Source: Allantophomopsis cytisporea (lineage: Eukaryota > Ascomycota > Leotiomycetes > Phacidiales > Phacidiaceae). Taken from it: DNA of 64,000 nt. The stretch covers positions 1,612,001 through 1,676,000 of the forward strand of contig CP103023.1 of NCBI GenBank assembly GCA_024752435.1. The letters are read 5' to 3'. The notes under the pieces were generated by a model. That model ran no database searches and had not been told where the DNA came from. It was given only the letters and a program-made list of their open reading frames with translations. This document shows, piece after piece, positions 38,368 through 50,300 of this stretch. Made by a program: the position numbers and the translations under genes. Position 1 is the stretch's first letter. Every line of letters begins with the position of its first letter.

Positions 38368-39906
38368 GCACTTACATACGCAGCAACTTGTGTAAAATTA
38401 TCCGACATGTAGAATCAACAATGCATCTACTCAGTAGACCACATTCAGACTGCGCTGTCAGCCATCGACACCAGCATTTCGGTTCACTTTTACTCCCTTT
38501 TTCCTTCTTGAAACTTGGGAGGTACCACAAAAACAAAAAGCTCTCAAAAGCTCTATTCTTTTTCTTTTATTTTTACGGCATGGTAGAAGCTACCTTTGTT
38601 GTGTTTGGTTGCGTTGCATTGGATGGCGTTGCATGGGATGGTGTTTGTGGCTTTGCTACGATACCCCATTGAAGGATGTGAAAAGTTCCTGCTTTTTGGG
38701 GGTTGACCAAGATAAGGAGGTTGGGTGCTTGGATGGATCGCTCCCTTCTAGTCTCGATTATAATCAAGTATCGTGGATGAAAGCTCTTTGACGGTAGCTG
38801 AAGGGCAACGAAAGATAATGAAAAATAAAGCTCTGCCTTGAACATGCATGGAAAGTAGCATAGTCGTAGTAATGGATCATTGTTTTATACTTTACATGTT
38901 CTTGAGATTTGTGATTGCTATATATGACATCGGTCGTTTCAAACCCCTCTTCTACTCAAGTATTAAGCTCACGAGTCATTGTACTCCAGAAGATAGGAGA
39001 CTCGCCTCTTGGTTCTTCCAAGTGTATGTATACACAATACGATAAGACGAACACACACGCGCAAAAACAAAGAAGCGTAGCATAATTCTATATATTCCCC
39101 CGAAACAGCTAAGCCAATCTAGAAGTCAGCTTCATCTAAGTTTGCAACGAAAGAAAGTAAGCATCACAGCCTTCCCAGCCTAACGGACGGAAACGAAAGG
39201 CTCCCTAATATTCGATACATGAGACTATGAAGATGGTAAGAAACCGGTATATCTTCATACGGGGCTCAGTGTCATCATTTCATATTTCTCGCAAATTTCC
39301 ATATTTGAAATTATTTGTAAGATGTGGGAATATCGCATCACAGAAACCTTTCATCTTGAGTGAAAGATCATCAAAAGAGTGTCATTGAGCACTCCACAGA
39401 CGCACCAGGTTGAATATGTATATCGGCCAGTCGACAACACAGCACGGCTTTCAATTTCTGTGCAAAGGGCAATAACAATAACCCGCGGTCACTAGATCAA
39501 CTCTGCAAACCAGAATCACAAAGGCACCTGCAGTCACTATCAACTCTCACATGAACAGTCGAGTCCATATAGTCACAGAGTCACAAATAAACATCTCACT
39601 ATGAGTCAAGGAAGCAAATCGCAAAAACATATCATTCAGCTACCCATCCACCCAACACTCACCCAAACCCGCCCAGCAAGCCGAAAGACCACAACCAAAG
39701 CGAGTTCCGAGCGAGCGCGGACATCCCAAACGCACAGAACAAAGAGCAAATTATTTTTCAAGAAAGAGGATAAGATAACATGAATGATTTACCACCTAAC
39801 AATTCCCAGCTACACGGTTGTCATCGGCAGGTAGGTGATTAGGTAGAGAGGGGGCATGATGAATCGTGACAAGGTTCAGAACGGGGCATGGAACAACATT
39901 CAGAGT
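38368..39906. other. Intergenic, convergent 3' ends
   Basis: This lies between the ends of the convergent Red1-like and HEX-1 genes. It contains a GTTGC/GGATGG-rich stretch near 38605-38640. No gene is supported. Confidence 0.6.
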
Positions 39907-41640
39907 TTAAAGTCTGGAACCGTGGATGATCTTCAAGTCAACAGCCAATTCACGGCCACCGTCGCTGAGGACGAGGACGCGAACGGAGCCACGGCCCGAT
40001 TCGAAGGCCTCATAGAGACGCGAGTAGAGGGAGGATTGGTCGAGGACTGGAAGAGCTTGCTTGACGTCGCCTATTTTACATCAGTACGCCTTGGACTATA
40101 ACGTGATACATAATGGTTGAAATGAAGGTCATGTGACTTACCAGTCTCAGTCATAGCAGTGACGGTACCATTGCTGATATCGAGGACACGGTATTGCTTG
40201 AAGATGGGACCGAGCATAGTCTGGACGATAACAGAAGGAGATGGGTTGGAAATTGTGGAAGATTCCTCGTGCAGCTGGCGAGTGAAGAGGTCGACTCCAA
40301 GGTAGCGGTGCTGTCCAGTGGCGGAGGATGTGGTGATCTTAATAACCTGGCATGGACGGCCCTGGAGGATCAAGATGTCACCAATGCGGATGTGATGGGT
40401 TGGGATGCTAGGGGCAGTCAGTGCATGATATCAAGAATTTTCATCAGGAATATCTCGGCTGATGGATAGAAAACTTACGTGATGGTCGGAATAGAGCCCT
40501 TGCTGCCATGGCTGAAGTCTGATTTGTGAGCATGATGAGCGGGACGCTCATAATCACGCTCGGTGATGACAATGTCGTCTTCACGATGGAAATGCTTACC
40601 AGTTGGAGACATGATGCGGTCGGTAGACTGAGTAAAGTGTTCAGTTCCGTGGGTGAATTTGTCGGTGACCTTCTCGGCTGCGTGGCTTAACTTCTCAGCG
40701 GCGTGTTCGGCGGCGTGAGAGACTGCTTTTCTGAAACCCCTGTGGTGGCCCTGATAATATCATGTCAGCTGATTGAACGGGGAGGATGTTTGAAGGAGTA
40801 AATGATAACATACTTCGTCGTCACGGAACCAAGACTTGTGATGGTGATGACGTGGGTAGTCAACGGTCTCTTCTACACGAACTTCTTCGTGGTAGGAAGG
40901 TTGAGCGAGGCGAGTTGGCTCTACGGTCTCTTCGAAACGGACTTCCTCTTGGTAGGAAGGTTGTTGGTGGTTACGGCGAGGGTAGTCAACAGTCTCTTCG
41001 ATGTTGACCTTTTCTTGGTAGTTTGGCTGGAAACGAGTACGATATTGGCGCTCTATGGTATCAAGCTCAGTCTCGTATGATCGACGGTGACCAGGAAATT
41101 CGATGTCAACTTCGGTACGGCGGGTAAACTCTTGGTTTGGTCTAGCAACAATGATATGTTAGTCATGTGCTTGAGGGGAAAGTATGTATGTAAATAGATG
41201 TTGGCATGACCACATAATCAAAATGTCGAATCCTTGAAGATGCATAGTGACCAGACACCAATCATACGGGCAGCATTAAAAGCAGCCAAGAAATGAAAGA
41301 ACGAAGGAAATAGAGCTCACCTATGCTCGTCACGTTCGTAAACGTACTTGATATCCTCGTGGCGGCTCGGACGGTATCGATCTTCGACCCGGACCTCCTC
41401 ACGTTTATACTGGTCTCGGTGGTGGTGGTGGTGGTCTCTTTGGCCGCTCAGACGTGCCTGTTCGACGGCAGAGTAACGATCGTCCCGTCCGACGCGCTGG
41501 GTACCTGCTGGGAAGGAGAGCTCCTCCTCGTATCTCGTCTCAGTGAAGGTCTGTTGGTTCTTCTGGGCGTCGCTCCGGTACGACGACGGGAAGATGCTGA
41601 AGGGGATCGGGACTCGGGCGTCAAAGTCCAGATTGCCGGC
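39907..41640 (-). CDS. hex1: Woronin body major protein HEX-1 (5' end unresolved)
   Basis: Five exons can be followed: (41640)-41321, 41141-40814, 40750-40479, 40407-40142 and 40070-39907. All junctions are in frame (GTGAGC, GTATGT, GTAAGT, GTAAGT donors). The last about 155 residues match HEX-1: GDILILQGRPCQVIKI, ATGQHRYLGVDLFTRQL, PSVIVQTMLGPIFKQY, ending HGSRL. SRL is a PTS1 peroxisomal signal. HEX-1 self-assembles into the dense core of the Woronin body, which plugs septal pores after hyphal wounding. It is an eIF5A relative, but the hypusine-loop lysine region is replaced (TGQHRYL), as in known HEX-1. The long N-terminal extension is charged and His-rich, with three tandem copies of a 20-residue unit (PSYQEEVRFEETV type) and an HHHHH run. 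The start is not located: the frame is closed by TAG just upstream of 41640, and no ATG occurs on this strand from there to 42137, so an upstream exon is required. Confidence 0.93.
40848..41030 (-). repeat. Three tandem ~60-bp units inside hex1
   Basis: Three consecutive units encode variants of QPSYQEEVRFEETV: QPNYQEKVNIEETV, QPSYQEEVRFEETV and QPSYHEEVRVEETV. The DNA copies share GGTAGGAAGGTTG and GTCTCTTC blocks. Confidence 0.85.
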
Positions 41641-44600
41641 CTGCTATTGCAGAGAGTATCTCTTCTCGAATGCCTTTCGACGTGCCGAAAGGAAGACAAG
41701 AAGGGGTCTCTTGCTTCGTGATGAAAGAAGAGGGAAAGAAGAAGTCGTGCGAGGACGCTTCTTAGATATTCGTTCTTTCAAATAAGATGGATATAGAGTT
41801 TGAGAGGGTGATTTGGATTGATGGTTGGTTTATGATGGAAGTGTTAGAAAAGGATGAGATTGGAAGAGAGAGCAGAAGAGGTAGCGGAGGGAGAGTAGAG
41901 TAGATGGGGGTATGGATTGGATGTTTATGCGAGATGATGTGGAGGGAATGTTTGGATTGGTAGGATTGGTAGGATTGGAGTATGATTATGGAAGAAGGAT
42001 TCGTGGCAGGTAGAAGTGAGGCGGGGGAGGGTTTTAGTTGATGCGAATATTCGTATTGTTATTGTTTACCGGGAGGTTGGGATAGAGGTTGGGACTTGAG
42101 AGGGGAATTGTTATTGTTTACCTCAAGCTCCACCCATGTAAGAGCGATACACGAAGTACACAGTACACGCACATTCACATCCACATCCACATAAACATAC
42201 AAGTACACACATAATACGACTCACGCCCCTGCAACTTGGCCGAACCTTGTCATGTCAATTAACGGTAACGGGCAGGGCGTGTGGAGAAGAGAAAGGCGAG
42301 CGGGTGTGCACTGACCTGGGGATGGTACTGATTATTCTTGTCATGACAGGATAAGAAGCTCAGGAAGCGGTTGTTCTCCAGGACAACGGAGAAAACAGAT
42401 GAGAGACCCCTTATCCATACGGAGTATCAACAAAGATGATCCCCTCATCACCTCATCAATCCACAAAGCCACTTGCACCTTGAAAGCCCGTGGCTGGTTG
42501 TACCTCGATGTACTGTGTAGAGTATTCCGTGCGTAGAATAAGTCGTTAATTAGCACATCTTCCTCTACAACCAGATAAAAGCTTCAATGGCATCGTCTCG
42601 TCTCACATCTCCGCCAGACCCCCAACCCTCCACAGCCAGCCTCTTATTATGCAAAGAACTCCAAAGAATCCTCCTCAGCCAGATGATTGTGATGAGTAGT
42701 GGTGCAACTCATCTGTCTTATGCGTGGACACCAATCATTGGATAGGTAGATACGTACAACGGACACTCAACGCATGTGAATGAACGTATGAGAAATAAGA
42801 TGCAGTAGTGAGTGTGCGTGAGTGTGCATGGCGGCCCAGCCAGCGGTGTGTAAGGTCCCTACCTACTCACTCGATTACTCCTCTCTCTGCCTCATAATCT
42901 ATCTACTTGTACACGGGGAGCACCTCCATCACCATGACCACATCTATCACGTATCAATGCCTCATCGAAACCTACAAACCATTCCTCAAGACACGATTCC
43001 AATCCAGTTCATTCATCCTCAAAATCAGCAATACAATCAACTCAATTGACGCTGCCGCCATGATGATTGTATTGTGACTGATGCGTGGCACATCAAATCG
43101 TTTCCGATAAGTGGGCAATGTAGCCATGGCAACCGACCCCAGCCAAGAACGGCGGCGTTCCGTTCCGCACGAACCTCCCTAGCTCAGCTCAGCTCAGCTC
43201 AGCTGTAGCTCTAGCTTTCCCCACAATTATCGTCCGCGTTCCCTCGGTCCATGAGATATCACGAATTCGTAAAACTTATCCCTCGGTCGAGTGAGATGAG
43301 GGATGTGAAGTGATGATGGGATGGTCATTGAGATTGACTTCAATTGTCGGGCGGCTTAACATACCTTCACGGGGATGCTTGTATTCCTTCAACGGCAGTG
43401 AGACAAGGGAAGGGGTAAGAAGGTGTAGAAAACAGACTATCTGATCATTGAAATGATCAATGAATAATACTCCATTGGGTAGGAAAATGTCCTCCAGGGC
43501 ATTGTAGACTGATTCGTTGGAATCCGAAGAAATGGACTTGCTGTCGTAGATAGCATGACATTGAACAGTTCAGATCGAATTGGAATAGCCAAAGCAGACA
43601 GGAAGACAACACACTGCCTCAGAGCTCTTGACGAGGCAGATTAAATTAAGGGTAAAAGGAAGAGCATATATGCATCCATTGAACCTAACAGATTCCTTAA
43701 CAATCCTGCAAGACTATAAATCTACGTTGAATCTAAATGATTAGATACAGAGTATCACTCACACCTTAGCCATTGACACTCTCATTGATACACCCCGTCT
43801 CGTCGAAACAAAGATCATCTCTTTCGTCAGTCAACATCGAGTATCCAGACAAGGTCACATATGAAGCAATTGATAATCAAGCCCAGTGTCTTCTCATAGG
43901 CATGGTAGATAGATCAATTTTGACTTCGAATGCAAAGATATACACGTCTTCCTATAACCCAGCATGAAGACTCCGATTCCACACTAAGTAGCAGCTTCTT
44001 ATAACGACTTGATATTGATATTTTGGGGTTATTCACAAATACCAGATATCGATGCCAGAAACATAGTTCGCGCGATGGTGCACTCTTCCTCAGTCCAAGA
44101 TGAAAATGTGGAATCGAGGGTTATAATTACTGTGATAAATGCTGAGCCTATATGGTATATTCTGATACTCGGTATCATAGACCTGTTTCTCTGTGTTGAC
44201 ATGTCAGCCCTCAGCTAAATAGCGTGAAAGAGATCTTTGGTGATGGCGATGAGAGGGCTGAATGTTGACGGTACTTAAAGACGAAGACGGTGAAGAGGTG
44301 AGAACACCAAACACATTTTACAGCACCAAACTCATGACGTGTCCAGCGGCTACTTCTCTTACTTACATAAAGATACAAGAGATTATATCTGAATCGTACA
44401 TCTGATTTTATCTAGTATCCGAATAAGTAAGAAGGCTTACAATAGGTAAATAGTGTAATATCAACCAATTTGATCTTCAATGATAGACAAATCAAGCACA
44501 AGCGATAATAGAACCAGATAGTAAGCTTCAAAACTTATCGTATTGCAAATATTAAGTATATATATATAAAGAGTGACCAATGCTAAAAATCCATATCAAA

Positions 44601-44732
44601 AACCAAATCTAATGATCTTCCAAGTACCAAGACCTTGTGAGAATCCGCTAAACCTTTCAATCCTTTCAAATCCTTTCTTCCTCCAATTAGTTCGTGAACA
44701 TGTTTATATTATCTGATGTCAACACTCAACGC
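41641..44732. other. Intergenic, hex1 upstream region
   Basis: This must contain the hex1 promoter and its missing first exon. Candidate first ATGs on the minus strand are at 42253, followed nine codons later by a GTGAGT donor, and at 42342, followed by a GTCAGT donor. An ATG at 42137 hits a stop after four codons. A 16-bp direct repeat lies at 42055-42070 and 42107-42122. TAGGATTGG repeats lie near 41960-41980, and AGCTC repeats at 43181-43204. No other gene is supported. Confidence 0.5.
42055..42122 (-). promoter_or_regulatory. Two 16-bp direct repeats with forkhead-like motif
   Basis: The sequence GGTAAACAATAACAAT (minus strand) occurs exactly at 42122-42107 and 42070-42055, 52 bp apart. 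Each contains GTAAACAA, the forkhead consensus. They lie about 420-480 bp upstream of the first followed hex1 exon. A binding function is inference. The region could instead lie in a leader intron, because GAG/GTAAAC also resembles a splice donor. Confidence 0.45.
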
Positions 44733-47310
44733 TTAAGCGGAGGTTGGGCAAGCGCAGCCACCGACGGTGGTAGTGGCGTACACAGTGGAGATCATGTAGA
44801 TGGTTCCTGAGGAGGAGGCAACGGACTCGTAAGAGCCGGAAGAGTAGTGGACAACACCGGCGGAGTCGGTGGAGGATCCAGCGTAGGAAGAGGCAACGGT
44901 GGTGGCGCCGTGGTATCCGGTACCGGTGGAGGTGACGGATGGGGAGGCGACAGCGTGGGTAGAGGTGGAGCCGGAGCCAGTGACGGAGGCAGCGGAAACA
45001 GCTGGGGTAGAGGCGGCAGAGGCAGTTGGGACGGTGTAACCAACAATGCACAAGGAGTCACCAACAATGAGGTTGTCGCAGGCGTTGTCGATGTATGGGT
45101 TCAAGACACGGAGACCATCGAAGGAGATGCTGAAAGCAGCCTCAATGCTGGAGCAGGTGTCGGACTTGGTAACGGTGTGCCATTGAGCGCAGGAGTTGGT
45201 GGTACCAGAGGCAGTTGGGGATGGGGCTGCGTTGGTTCCGGTGACGGATGAGATAACGGAAGCGACTACGGAGGAAGCTGGGACGGAGGCAACTGAGGCA
45301 GAGCCAGCTGGGACGGAGGCAGAGACAGCTGGGACAGAGGCAGAGGCAGAGCCCTGGACTGGGGAGTTCTGGGAGGTAGAAGCACCGGAAGAGGCAGTTG
45401 GGGAGGAGGCAGCTGGGACTGAGGCAACTGAGGCAGAGCCAGCTGGGACTGAGGCAGAGACAGCTGGGACAGAGGCAGAGCCAGCTGGGACAGAGGCAGA
45501 GGCAGAGCCCTGGACTGGGGAGTTCTGGGAGGTAGAAGCACCGGAGGAGGCAGCTGGGGAGGAAGCGGCTGGGCTGGAGGCAGCTGGGGAGGAAACAGCT
45601 GGAGCAGTGGAGGAGGCACCAGATGAGATAGAAGCAGCAGTCAGGCTACCAGAGACTGGGGTGGATGAGGCAACGGCGGAAGAGCTGGATCCGGAGGAGG
45701 TGGAAGTACCAGTGGAAGAGCTGTGGCCGGAAACGTCAGAACCGCACAACCATCCTCCAAGGATGAAGGAGATGTTGACATCGATCTCGACGGAGACAGA
45801 GACGGAAGCGGAGCCAGAAAGGAAAGCAGCGAGCTCGGCAGCAGCACCGGTTGAGAGACCACTGCAGGATCCACCGGAAGCGGCGTGACCAAGAGCACCA
45901 GAGAGGGTAGCGGAGAGGGAAGAGCCAGCAGAAGAGATGAAGGTGGTAAGGGAGGTCTGGACACTGGTGCTGAGGGAGACAGAGACATCAGCGGAAAGAC
46001 CAGCCTGGAACCAAACCAAGATCTGGGCCTTGAGAGCGGCATCGAGTCCGCAGGCATCAGAGTTCAACCAGGCAGCGAGGGTGACACGGGCATCAGCACT
46101 GAGGGTAGAGGAGGCCTTTCCAGCGGCGCAGACACCGAGGGAGGCGGAGATGCCGGCATCGAGGCTGGCACCGACGGAGCCCTTCAAGAAGGTGTTGAGG
46201 GTAGTCTGAGCAGAGGCGATAAGGGCAAGGTTGGCATCGATGGATGCAGATGCAGAGAGAGCGGCGCTGGCAAAGGCATCGGCGGAGGCGGCGGAACAGC
46301 TGTTGGCAGCGATACCAGAGATCCAGGAAGTACAGGTGGCCTTGAGGCTGGAAGAGAGACTGCAGGAAGAGGAGCTCAACCAGGTGCTGAAAGCAGCGCT
46401 GACGTTGGCATCAAGGGAGGCAGCAACACCCTTGTGAGCACAGGCACCGAGGGCACCCTTGACTTCAGCAGAGAGACCAGTGCTCGACTTAAGGAAAGTC
46501 TTAAGAGAGACAGCGATGTCGTCGGAAACGATGACATTGGCAGAGACTAATAGGGATGTTAGCAAGAGAATGGAAGAGTTAAAAGGAATTCTGTATAGAC
46601 ATACTGGTGCTGGCAGCATCAAGGGAACCAATGGCGGTACCGCTGACCCAGGCAGAGACGGAGGCCTTAAGGCCAGTGCTCAAAGTGCAAGAGCTGGAGC
46701 TCAACCAGGTGGTGAGCTTGGTCTTGACGCTAGCATCAAGGGTAGCGACAACACCACCGCTTGCACAGATCTGAAGGGCAGAGACGATATGAGCGTCAAT
46801 GTTGACATTGGCGGAGACACTCAACCAGGCGGAGAGGGTAGCCTGAGCAATCAAGTCCAAGGAGACACCAGCGGAGGTGCTGCCGAGAACGACGGTGTTG
46901 AGGTAAGCGATAAGATCACCACCGGTGGTGAGGTCAGCGGTGAGGGAGGTGAGGGTGGAGGCTACAATGCTGCCACTCAACCATGCGTTGACTGTGGCCT
47001 TGGTTGAAGTGGAAATGGAGGCAGTCTTGATCCAGGATTGAAGAGCCTGCTTGCTGGAAGCAGAGACAGAACTAACGGCTGCACCAGCAGCGCACGCAGA
47101 AAGAGCAGAAGCAGCACCGGTGGAGAGCTTGACGTTGGCGGAAACTCCAACGGCTGTAGATCCAGAAGTCTTGACATTACCCAAAAGATCAGTGAGGAGG
47201 GCGGTGACCAGACCGCGTCTATCGAGGACCTCGACATCAGCGACTGGGGTGGTTGGTGCCGCCATAGCGACAGCTGCGAAAGCAGCAAGAAGGACGGATC
47301 TCTTAACCAT
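44733..47310 (-). CDS. Secreted helical-repeat protein with LysM domain
   Basis: Exons are 47310-46605 and 46546-44733, with a 58-nt phase-1 intron (GTATGT/TTAG), giving 839 residues. A signal peptide (VKRSVLLAAFAAVAMAA) is followed by a short propeptide-like stretch ending in DRR, a possible Kex2 site. Residues about 45-500 consist of about five divergent copies of an Ala/Ser-rich helical module with paired cysteines: ALGACA, then SLDANV, then WLSSSSCSLS, then LKA and SWISG. A Ser/Pro/Ala linker follows, with duplicated SASVPAGSASVPA units. One LysM domain lies at about 688-740 (WHTVTKSDTCSSIEAAF, LNPYIDN, VGDSLCIVG), expected to bind chitin or related glycans. The C-terminal tail is Ser/Thr-rich and ends GGCACPTSA without a hydrophobic GPI signal. 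It is likely a secreted wall-associated protein. Composition is biased enough to leave long open frames on the opposite strand. I recognise only the LysM domain. Confidence 0.9.
45286..45560 (-). repeat. In-frame direct duplication in the LysM-protein linker
   Basis: A segment beginning GAGGCAACTGAGGCAGAGCC (plus strand) recurs 135 bp away, and the adjoining GAGCCCTGGACTGGGGAG recurs 156 bp away. The second copy has one extra 21-bp unit coding for a SASVPAG-type heptad. All shifts are multiples of three. Confidence 0.9.
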
Positions 47311-50300
47311 GATGACGGTTGTTTGAAGCTATTGGTGTTTTTGATGAGAAAACCTGAAAAGGCAGAAATTTATTGTTCAAGTGAATATGAACTGTAGTGA
47401 GTGAGTGAGTGAATGTTGGATAAAACCGAAATGAGCGAGTGATTCGATTAATAGTATGAATAAAAAATCAATAATGAGATAGCGAGAGAAAAGTATAGAG
47501 AAAGAAAGTCTGAAAGACGAAGTAGATGATGATGATGGGAATGAAGGTTTTGGGACGAGGAAGTCGACAACATCTTATACAAAGACGATCAATACTCAAC
47601 TTACCCCCCAATGTGCCCAAGGATCTGGAGCCCCAAAATATCCCAGACATCTGAATCTCAATCCTTGTCCTCCTATGCGAAGATGGACCAGGGCAGGCTG
47701 GTAAGCGGGCGCGGACTCATCAACTTACTCCATCAACCTACTCCCTTTCTGGGTATCTGATGAGAAGGGCCTCTGGTGATCAATGCGGAGAAGATGTTTG
47801 TGCATGGTGAGCTGCATGGGTGAGGTCCGATGGGTGGAGGTGAAGAGTGGAGAGTGCATGAGGCACAGCAAGGTACAGCATTGTTAGGAGGAAGTGTAGC
47901 TCAAGAGAGAGAAGTAAGGGTAGGTAGGGTTGACCAAGTAGCGAAGTGAAGTGAGGGTAGTATGGCAGACAGTACGTAGAGCAATGAAACATTGAAAAGA
48001 TGGACCACGCTACCCCTACTGCTCAGGACTAAGGTACGGACAGGTACGGTAGCACGGAAGTCATCGATACAGGTACAGGCAGGTCCCGTCGGCTCCGGTA
48101 CAAGCAAATAAACGAGCCGATTGGTTTCGACGAGGAAGAGTTGAAGCTTTGAAGCGTAGTTCTTCTTCTTGTATCTCAAAATAGCTTTTCTTACCTGTAC
48201 CTACCTGTATCTGAGCTTAGTTCTCTGCTTCGACCACCTCTTGTGCGTACAAAGTGTGTCCCTTGATGGCTTCTGTCATAATACAAAGATACATGAAACA
48301 CCGATGGCTGGTGAATGGCGTCTGCCCCGTGACATTTTTTCATCCCAAGGTCATCTCCAGGTCATCTCAAGGTCTGAAGAGTGCTATCAAAGCTCATCGA
48401 AACTCATCATACTCTCCACACAATGGCGTCCACTAACCACACACACCTCATCATACTTTGGTACACTTTGGGATGGCAAAGTGGATGTCTAGCCAATTTG
48501 AGAAGACACTAAGCTCTATTAGGATGGGTCGGAGTATTTTGGTTCGCATACAAGTCCCGAGCGTTTTGCCAACGCTGGCCTAATGCGAAAGTAAGCATAA
48601 GGGGAGTCAATCCCCTGTAGTTAGTTTGACGGGCTAGTGTTTGATCAATTTGTGCTACTTCGGTGCGCTATACCTTAATACAAGCAAAATCAGCTATAGG
48701 CATATATCTTGGGATATTTTGAGATACATACGAGCACTAAGATACCCCGAACAATGCGGACAGTAATATCGAAATAAATTGAAACGAAAACTAACAGAGA
48801 CATCGAGCCCCATCGATGACTGCATCAAAGAGGAGAAAAAAATTAAGGGAAGAGTTTCTGGAATAGTTCTCCATCGCACGGCTCAACGTATGCCCGCGCA
48901 TGGAAGAAAGGGAAGTCTCGGGGTAGCAAAGCACAATGTCTACCAACGAATCAATAGTTGTAGTAAATGTCTACCTTAGTATCAATTCTCTATGCCTACA
49001 ATGAAGCCATCTGCGGATCTCAATGTCCCATTGTTCCAAGGCTGAACTAAGGCAGAGCTCTGTCGAGGACTTGTCCGCCACAAGGGGTAGGGAGGAGGGA
49101 ACAGACACAGAGGCGAACAAGAAGAACGTTGTAGCGGTAATCCACCATGCCATGCTTTCTCATTCGATTCAGTAGACAAAAGTGTGGGATGTCTCTGTCG
49201 TTAACATTAGGTAGCCTGCTCTGAACCTTGATGGTCATGGATCAGGTCGACGGTGGTTAGGAGTGTGCAGATCGCTGCGTTCGTCATTTTGTGATCCTTG
49301 AAGTCCCACCAATTATCCATGTATGTACACTCATTTACTGGCAGGAGTAGCCGCGATGCCTGTACTGTGTTTCTGTTTTGGGAAGACATCTAGACACCTC
49401 CTCTTCGCTCGTAGCAGCATGCGATACGAAGACATGCCATCGTGAGATAGATAGTGAGATCCTAAACTTATTGTCATCTCAAGTCGGATCACTGCAGCGT
49501 CTATTCTCTGACTGCCATGCCTGTTCTGGTTGAGTTCACGCACTTTTGAAGAAAAGTCGACCGACTGGTGTTGTCTCTGAGCTTGGATCCCTCGAGTCCA
49601 GAGCGCAGTTGGTAAGTTTGTGCGTAAGTCGTTCTCGCGAGGAAGTATTTCTAATTGTTGAGACCTTTTTGGAAGAGGGATGACCTTGGCGAAATTTGAA
49701 GTCAAGGCGGTGAAAGCGCTTTGAGCAAACAAAACACCTGGATTTGGTTTAGGGCGCATTGGGCAGATGGATATGGGAGCTGAGCATGACATGGGAGACG
49801 ATGGAAGAAATGGAAGAAGTGTTAATGCCGACGGCGTTCTTCGTGCCTTTCCCATGAAGAAAGCACACTCACTGCACGCGCGAGGGGCGTCGAGAGGTCA
49901 TGGATGATGGCTCAAGGTGATGAGCGATGGTGGATGAGATTGTCGATGTAAGCACGATCATAGAGATATTCTGTGCTGGTGAACGCCTCTTTCGTCTGTG
50001 TGTTGATGATGGAGCAGGGAGTAATGCATGTTTACATAACAGATGGAAGCATGGGAGAGCATTGGAGCAAAGCAGCATACTACTACCCACATAGTAGAAT
50101 ACATGATGTAAATATATCTCTTCAGCATCGTATATACATAGAGAAGAGTAGCATAGCAATATAATAATAGCAACAGCAGCTCATGGCAGTCGTGCAGTGC
50201 AGAATACATCCATACATACATACGCGAATCAGATTGTTTACTAACAAGCATTTCCTCTTCTATTCACAAAAAGATTTGTCCCTCAGCATTTCACTCCTAT

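Noticed and set aside
39907..40407. Annotation as translation factor eIF5A
   Set aside because: The fold is shared, but the hypusine-loop lysine is replaced and the protein ends in the peroxisomal signal SRL, which fits HEX-1.
45196..46550. Two long open frames (about 220-230 codons each) on the plus strand opposite the LysM-protein gene
   Set aside because: They mirror the biased Ala/Ser codons of the real gene. Their predicted proteins are Glu/Gly/Ala low-complexity without domains, while the minus strand has signal peptide, LysM and correct splice sites.
49331..49855. 174-codon ATG frame on the minus strand
   Set aside because: No recognisable domain, no splice extension, and composition like random translation. 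It could be an orphan gene but the sequence alone does not support it.
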